Of a stretch of 9,500 nucleotides of DNA, positions 5,648 to 9,500 are shown piece by piece. The position numbers and the translations under genes were made by a program. Source of the DNA: Planctomycetota bacterium (GTDB taxonomy: Bacteria; Planctomycetota; Planctomycetia; Planctomycetales; Planctomycetaceae); NCBI GenBank assembly GCA_024278285.1, contig JAJRTM010000904.1, positions 1 through 9,500 on the forward strand. Reading direction: 5' to 3'. Position 1 is the first letter of the stretch; each line of letters opens with the position of its first letter. Below the pieces are notes generated by a model. The model worked only from the letters and a program-made list of their open reading frames with translations. It did no database searches and was not told where the DNA came from.

Positions 5648-7546
5648 TTACGGTTTTGGTCTCCTTTTTTTCTTAAAGCTTGAAAAGTAGGCTTGCGCGA
5701 TCGGTGCCAGGTCGATGCCGTACACCACGCGCAGCGAATTCCCGACTTCTCCGCCTTGCTCCATCGCTTTAATAAAGGCAGAGAGTTTCTTTTGCCCTCC
5801 TTTTTTTAGAAGAAATTCAGCCAGAGTAAATCCAACCGGCAGCGTTTTTTCCGATGAAAAGAACGCTCCATCATTGAATACATCAGTCGCGTTCTCCAAC
5901 TCTTCAAGTGAATCTACCGCATCGAAACGTAACTCTTCCAGATAAGGATCTTTGCGAGACGCTTCTGAAGCCGATAACGCCAAGCCAATTCCAAGTGTGA
6001 ACCACTCGGGGAAACTGGCATCCAAAGTTGTCATAAAAGCATTCGTCGTCTGGATAATAAAATTCAGATGCAAGGCAGGCGCATCAACATTCGATTTATC
6101 GCCAATATCTTCCAAAACAACAAAAGCATCATCCTGTGTATCAGTGACGATAAAGTTACCCACTGAGTTTTCATCGATCCGCCGCTGAGTGACAACCTTA
6201 TTGAATTGTTCATACGAGTCGTGATCGGCAAGAATGAAAACAGTCAGTTTTCCATTCCAGAGTTTCTTACCTTCTTCAATTGAAAATACTTTTCGTAGCG
6301 ATTCAATTTGATCTTCAGGCCATTTCTGAATCTTCTTAAATCGTTCTTCAGAAACATTGCTATAAAAAAAGAAGTTGTCCGTTTCCATGAATATCGGTTC
6401 GACTTCTGGAAATGCTTTTTTCCATTGGGCATCCGATCTTTCCTTTCGGAATTTAACGAGTTGCTCCGGCGTAAACGATTTCATTTCTTCAGCCAGCATC
6501 TGACCTTCACTCGGATTCAACGCGCGCAGTGGAGTGCGAGGATCGTCCCCATCGTAGCGTGCTCCTTCAGAAATCCAAGTGTTAATATCATCGTAATTAT
6601 TGCGATGCACCTTCCCCTCCAACGGCATTCGCATCGATTCATCCATGCTGCCCATCAATTGAAACAGCCGGCTTTTATCCGGCTTACCGGGGATAATCTC
6701 CACGCCTTTGTTGCCGCCTCGCATCAATGTATCGTAACTGGTCAAGTAGAGTCCGCCGCCCGGTTTTTTTCCTTTATGACAGCGTTGACAGTATTTGACC
6801 ATGAATGGAGCGATATCTTTTTTGAATGAAATCTTTTCATTGCCGGTCGCTTTGGCATATTTAAGCGGCGGAAGTTCTTCTTTCGGTTTGAGCATTTCGC
6901 TCAATTCCTGCTCTTCATCTTCGCCATCGAACTTGGCTCCCTGATTGATCCACAAGGCCAATATTGCCATTTCATTTCGCGATAACGCAGCAGCCTTCTG
7001 AGGCATGCGATCTTTTTCGGGAGCAATAAGGCGAGCCATCATCAAGCTGCGATTCGCGTTTCCGATCGCCAGTAACGGGCCACTTTCTCCGCCTTTTTTC
7101 ATCTCTGCAAAAGAATCGAGATGCAGCTTTCCTTGTGGATCGTCCGAATGACATTTGACACAATGTTTATTCAATATCGGGGCGACATGTTTTACAAAAC
7201 TGACACGATTCTGTTTTTCTTTATATCCCTTGGGGTCTTTTAGCTTTTCGATCATTTGTCGCTTTAACGCGATCAGCTTTTCAATTGACTGAATCCCCTT
7301 GTGAGACTTGGCGAGGTCTGTTTTGACAATATATTTTTCCAGTCGATCCTGAACTTCATCAAGCAATTTTTCCGCTTCGTCATATTTCTTATGACGGATA
7401 ACACTCGTGACTTTTGAAAGGTCTTTATGAAGCTGGGAAAACTCCTTCTTATGTGAATTGCTCTTCTGCGCAACCAGATCGTCCGCGGACGAAACCATAA
7501 GCATACTTGCGAGCATCGCACTTATAATAAGCGTCATCGTTTTCAT
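5648..7546 (-). CDS. Secreted protein with two planctomycete-type cytochrome c (PSC1-like) modules and a zincin-like C-terminal domain
   Basis: The product has 632 residues. Residues 1-21 form a signal peptide with a likely cut after VSSA. A charged helical, probably coiled-coil region follows (about 36-112). Two single-haem modules of the planctomycete PSC1 type come next. The first has CVKCH at 129-133 and RMPQ (Met181) as probable distal ligand. The second has CQRCH at 253-257 and RMPLEGK (Met307). Each ends in a LWINQGAKFDG or TWISEGARYDG segment typical of the family. The C-terminal part (about 380-632) has the outline of a DUF1570-like gluzincin domain, with FPEWFTLGIGLALS resembling the sequence after the active site. 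However, no HExxH is present; the equivalent stretch reads NFIIQTTNAF. Electron transfer or a structural role at the outer compartment is plausible; substrate unknown. ATG 7546 is chosen over longer readings because of the signal peptide and GAAGGG seven bases upstream. Confidence 0.85.
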   Translation of the reverse strand: MKTMTLIISAMLASMLMVSSADDLVAQKSNSHKKEFSQLHKDLSKVTSVIRHKKYDEAEKLLDEVQDRLEKYIVKTDLAKSHKGIQSIEKLIALKRQMIEKLKDPKGYKEKQNRVSFVKHVAPILNKHCVKCHSDDPQGKLHLDSFAEMKKGGESGPLLAIGNANRSLMMARLIAPEKDRMPQKAAALSRNEMAILALWINQGAKFDGEDEEQELSEMLKPKEELPPLKYAKATGNEKISFKKDIAPFMVKYCQRCHKGKKPGGGLYLTSYDTLMRGGNKGVEIIPGKPDKSRLFQLMGSMDESMRMPLEGKVHRNNYDDINTWISEGARYDGDDPRTPLRALNPSEGQMLAEEMKSFTPEQLVKFRKERSDAQWKKAFPEVEPIFMETDNFFFYSNVSEERFKKIQKWPEDQIESLRKVFSIEEGKKLWNGKLTVFILADHDSYEQFNKVVTQRRIDENSVGNFIVTDTQDDAFVVLEDIGDKSNVDAPALHLNFIIQTTNAFMTTLDASFPEWFTLGIGLALSASEASRKDPYLEELRFDAVDSLEELENATDVFNDGAFFSSEKTLPVGFTLAEFLLKKGGQKKLSAFIKAMEQGGEVGNSLRVVYGIDLAPIAQAYFSSFKKKRRPKP

Positions 7547-7553
7547 AAAAACG

Positions 7554-7559
7554 CCCTTC
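7554..7559 (-). promoter_or_regulatory. Ribosome binding site of the PSC1 cytochrome gene
   Basis: GAAGGG on the minus strand lies seven bases before ATG 7546. It supports this start over the open frame that continues another 40 codons upstream into the palindromic region and would bury the signal peptide. Confidence 0.65.
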
Positions 7560-7596
7560 AGCTTGAGCTTGTCAAAAAAAGTAACCGACCATTCCC

Positions 7597-7794
7597 TAAC
7601 CCAGATAAACCGGAAGAAAACAAATTTCAGGCGAGCCGGGTCAGTTATGACCCTGGTAACTTTCAAGTACCAATTGGTTGCCGATCTGTAACAGCAGAGT
7701 TACCAGGGGGTTAACACCCCCGGCTCGCCTGAAAATATCCTGACACTTTTACGCAGCATTTCATTGATAAGATACTAACTCGGATAAACCGGAA
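7597..7794. repeat. 19-bp imperfect direct repeat bracketing the large palindrome
   Basis: TAACCCAGATAAACCGGAA (7597-7615) and TAACTCGGATAAACCGGAA (7776-7794) match at 17 of 19 positions, with 12 identical bases at the right end. They are 179 bp apart and enclose the inverted element at 7625-7734. One copy lies 51-69 bases before the cytochrome start codon. They could be a diverged target-site duplication, element ends, or a duplicated regulatory site. Confidence 0.65.
7625..7734. repeat. Large REP/BIME-like inverted element, two 37-bp arms
   Basis: Arms 7625-7661 and 7698-7734 are inverted copies matching at 31 of 37 positions: a 16-bp perfect outer block (TTTCAGGCGAGCCGGG against CCCGGCTCGCCTGAAA) and an 11-bp perfect inner block (CCCTGGTAACT against AGTTACCAGGG). 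All six differences fall in two triplets between these blocks. In each arm the triplets pair with each other to form a local hairpin: GGGTCA-GTTA-TGACCC (7638-7653) and GGGGGT-TAAC-ACCCCC (7706-7721). The spacer is 36 bp. The core GAGCCGGGGGTGTTAACCCCC resembles a dispersed repeat I recall from planctomycete genomes; copy number here is not known. Confidence 0.85.
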
Positions 7795-7815
7795 CCAATA
7801 ACCAATAATGAGGGT

Positions 7816-7929
7816 ACCCGAGGATTTCAGCGATCGGCTTGATGATCAAAATAAGCGATGCCTGAAAAACAATTCCTCGGGTTACTACGCAACTCAGACA
7901 ACCCTGAACGGGATTGTCTGAGCTACCCG
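7816..7929. repeat. Inverted-repeat cluster with competing arms
   Basis: ACCCGAGGA (7816-7824) pairs with TCCTCGGGT (7874-7882); just inside, TTTCAG (7825-7830) pairs with CTGAAA (7862-7867) across a 6-base bulge. Next to it, CTCAGACAA (7893-7901) pairs with TTGTCTGAG (7914-7922), extended by CCC against GGG past a one-base bulge, with loop TGAAC. The block CGGGT at 7878-7882 can pair either with ACCCG at 7816-7820 or with ACCCG at 7925-7929, so two alternative folds exist. Function is unknown. Confidence 0.6.
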
Positions 7930-7971
7930 TTTCAATTTGAACCTGACGAACAAAAGTAGCCTGCCATTCTC

Positions 7972-8009
7972 AAAAAAGCGATGCCGGGCCAATTCGCCCG
8001 ACATCGCTT
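7972..8009 (-). terminator. Intrinsic terminator of the DUF1501 gene
   Basis: On the minus strand AAGCGATG-T-CGGGC pairs with GCCCG-G-CATCGCTT around loop GAATTG: a 14-pair stem with one G-U wobble, running into a tract of six T. It begins 20 bp after the stop codon at 8030. The single imperfect pair is G-U on the minus-strand RNA but C against A on the plus-strand RNA, which fits service to the DUF1501 gene. Confidence 0.9.
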
Positions 8010-8029
8010 CTTGAATATCATTTATCGAA

Positions 8030-9412
8030 TCAGGCGAAAATTCCTAATTCTTTTTCTGAAGGTGTAAAATCGGGGAAGAAATCAGCCGGCAGGTCGAACT
8101 TCATATGTTTACGAAGCACGTCGGCGTAAATTTCCCGGAAATCGGTTGTCACTTTCAGATCTCGTTTTTGGAACAGTTCGCTCGGTTCCAATCCGGTCCA
8201 GCGACCATAAACATGACCACCTTTGACCTGACCACCCAGCAGCCAAGTCGCGCCGCCATGACCATGATCAGCCCCATCGTTTCCATTTTCTTTGGCGACT
8301 CGACCAAATTCTGTTGAAACAACGATCAACGTTCGATCCAAATCTGGTCCTAAATCGTCCATGAACGCTGCGATTCCTTCAGAAACGAATGACAGCATTC
8401 TGTTGAGCGTCCCATCGGTACTCCCCATGCCGATATGGTGATCCCAACCATTGATATCTGTCGCAGCAACTGCCAGTCCGACATCAGATTTGATGACCTT
8501 CGCAAGAGATTTGAGCCGACTGGCAAACCAACCGCCGGGGTATTCCTGAAAAGTGGCACCCATTTCAGGTGCTTCTCGCGGTCCCTTATAGGTGCTGTCG
8601 TCCGAAGAGCCGTAAAGAATCTCTCGAAGTCGGCGAAGTCCATGAATCGTTTGCGTTCCAGAAGCCATGATCGGATCAGCCATTAACCCCATCGGCTTTT
8701 TCTTTCGCTCTTTACTCTTCAGGCTTTTTCGCGATGTCGTTCCAGCTTGTTTTCGCGTTGCAGCACGTTGAGCAACACTTAACGCTTCGGGATCGCCACC
8801 GCTGTAGAAGTCTTCAAATAAGTCAAGAACTTCTTCGATGTCCCGCAGGTTGGGCGGCACCGCAACGGAAGGGTAAGTTCCTCGCAATGAACGTGGCAGA
8901 CGTTCCTGCATGGCTAATGATCGCAACTTTTTGGGGTCTTCGCCGCGTGGATTAGCCGTTGCAGTGAGATACCGGTTGAGCCAGCCATCGCTGATCGAAC
9001 GATTCCCCGGTGCTCCGTATTCCATGAAGTCCTGGGCATCGAAATGGCTACGTGTTTGATGAGGCGAACCACTGTTGATCACCGCTGCGAATCGCCCTTC
9101 ATCGTAGAATCGCTTCAATGGTTTCATTGCAGGGTGCAACCCCCAACGATTATCCAGCTTGATAACATCTTCTTTCTGAACCGCGATCGTCGGACGAATC
9201 TTGTAGTAAGTTTTATCTGAATGCGGTACGAACGTGTTCAATTGATCGTGTCCACCACGCAGAAAAATCATCACCACAACTGGGTCCGGGAACATATCCG
9301 AAACCAGGTTTTTCTTTGGTTGAAAGGCCAACGAATTTTGTGTCATTGCAAGACCTGCTCCAACGGAAACAGCCCCCACACCAGCGTTATTTAGAAAGTC
9401 ACGTCGTTTCAT
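8030..9412 (-). CDS. DUF1501 family protein, Tat-exported
   Basis: The 460-residue protein begins MKRRDFLNN, a twin-arginine signal (Arg3, Arg4) followed by a small-residue hydrophobic stretch to about residue 30, so it should be exported folded. DUF1501 landmarks follow in order: FLRGGHDQLN (50-59), TRSHFDAQDFME (120-131), NGWDHH (321-326), STEFGR (366-371) and DHGHGGATWLLGG (382-394). The histidine and aspartate motifs resemble the metal site of the alkaline phosphatase/sulfatase superfamily, to which the family is thought to belong; substrate is unknown. A basic lysine-rich insert (about 216-240, including KSKERKKKP) separates the two halves and is probably a surface loop. The start is supported by GGAG seven bases upstream. 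Planctomycete DUF1501 genes commonly sit beside PSC1/PSD1 cytochrome-type or DUF1800 genes; here the downstream neighbour has PSC1-like modules, but a terminator separates them. Confidence 0.93.
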   Translation of the reverse strand: MKRRDFLNNAGVGAVSVGAGLAMTQNSLAFQPKKNLVSDMFPDPVVVMIFLRGGHDQLNTFVPHSDKTYYKIRPTIAVQKEDVIKLDNRWGLHPAMKPLKRFYDEGRFAAVINSGSPHQTRSHFDAQDFMEYGAPGNRSISDGWLNRYLTATANPRGEDPKKLRSLAMQERLPRSLRGTYPSVAVPPNLRDIEEVLDLFEDFYSGGDPEALSVAQRAATRKQAGTTSRKSLKSKERKKKPMGLMADPIMASGTQTIHGLRRLREILYGSSDDSTYKGPREAPEMGATFQEYPGGWFASRLKSLAKVIKSDVGLAVAATDINGWDHHIGMGSTDGTLNRMLSFVSEGIAAFMDDLGPDLDRTLIVVSTEFGRVAKENGNDGADHGHGGATWLLGGQVKGGHVYGRWTGLEPSELFQKRDLKVTTDFREIYADVLRKHMKFDLPADFFPDFTPSEKELGIFA

Positions 9413-9419
9413 TATTCTT

Positions 9420-9423
9420 CTCC
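9420..9423 (-). promoter_or_regulatory. Ribosome binding site of the DUF1501 gene
   Basis: GGAG on the minus strand lies seven bases before ATG 9412, fixing the start that places the twin-arginine motif at residues 3-4. Confidence 0.65.
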
Positions 9424-9500
9424 GTCTCTATTAAGATGTCGGTTTTATTTTAAGAAATACGTTACTCGAATTGGTTACGCGATTATTTACTGTCTCTGGA

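Larger units (their letters stand above)
7547..8029. other. 483-bp non-coding stretch with stacked palindromes
   Basis: No convincing gene is found on either strand. In order from 7547 the stretch holds the cytochrome leader, a direct-repeat pair (7597-7615 and 7776-7794) around a large inverted element (7625-7734), a further inverted-repeat cluster (7816-7929), and the terminator of the DUF1501 gene (7972-8009). A promoter for the cytochrome gene must lie here if the terminator is efficient, but no good -35/-10 pair stood out. Confidence 0.7.

Noticed and set aside
6308..6829. A 173-codon plus-strand open frame.
   Set aside because: It is antisense to the second haem module and linker of the cytochrome gene, and its composition is that of a complementary-strand shadow.
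7547..7666. A 40-residue N-terminal extension of the cytochrome protein.
   Set aside because: It would place the signal peptide internally and run into the palindromic element; GAAGGG before ATG 7546 supports the shorter form.
7547..8029. CRISPR array, tRNA or riboswitch in the repeat-rich non-coding stretch.
   Set aside because: Repeats are inverted pairs of different sequence rather than regularly spaced direct repeats, and no cloverleaf or known riboswitch core was visible.
9431..9500. A minus-strand frame open from the window edge to a TAA at 9431-9433, possibly the end of an upstream gene.
   Set aside because: Only about 22 codons are visible and the sequence (ending FLKIKPTS) is not recognisable, so chance is as likely.

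Overview
The window looks like chromosomal DNA from a planctomycete (order Planctomycetales or close). Two protein types typical of that phylum support this. One is a DUF1501 Tat-exported protein. The other is a secreted protein with two planctomycete-type cytochrome c (PSC1-like) modules. Many starts have only weak Shine-Dalgarno sites, and intergenic regions carry large imperfect palindromes. Species cannot be fixed from the sequence alone.

Layout. 1-341 (minus) is the N-terminal end of a DinG/XPD-type helicase running off the left edge. It is divergent from a small unrecognised gene at 476-868 (plus). That gene converges on alanine dehydrogenase (990-2105, minus), and a paired-hairpin element (907-971) flanked by a 13-bp direct repeat lies between them. 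Everything from 990 to 9412 is on the minus strand. Reading in the direction of transcription from the right edge: a DUF1501 protein (9412-8030) followed by a strong intrinsic terminator; a 483-bp non-coding stretch (7547-8029) with stacked palindromes; a secreted two-haem cytochrome with a C-terminal zincin-like remnant (7546-5648); a 204-bp gap; then a tight group of MauG/CcpA-like di-haem peroxidase (5443-4028), tandem DoxX-type membrane protein (4031-3024, ATGA overlap) and a single-pass anchored beta-rich protein (2993-2187); then, 81 bp on, alanine dehydrogenase.

Function. Apart from the helicase, alanine dehydrogenase and the small unknown gene, every product is predicted to act in the membrane or the periplasm-like compartment. 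The peroxidase/DoxX/anchored-protein group is the best candidate for an undescribed functional unit. It recalls the MauG plus MauE (DoxX-like) pairing of methylamine dehydrogenase maturation, although no methylamine dehydrogenase subunit is present here.

The most striking non-coding signal is a shared design in two intergenic elements (907-971 and 7625-7734). Each is an inverted pair of short hairpins whose two arms differ only at positions that stay base-paired within each hairpin, and each is bracketed by direct repeats. This suggests REP/BIME-like or MITE-like elements under selection for hairpin structure.
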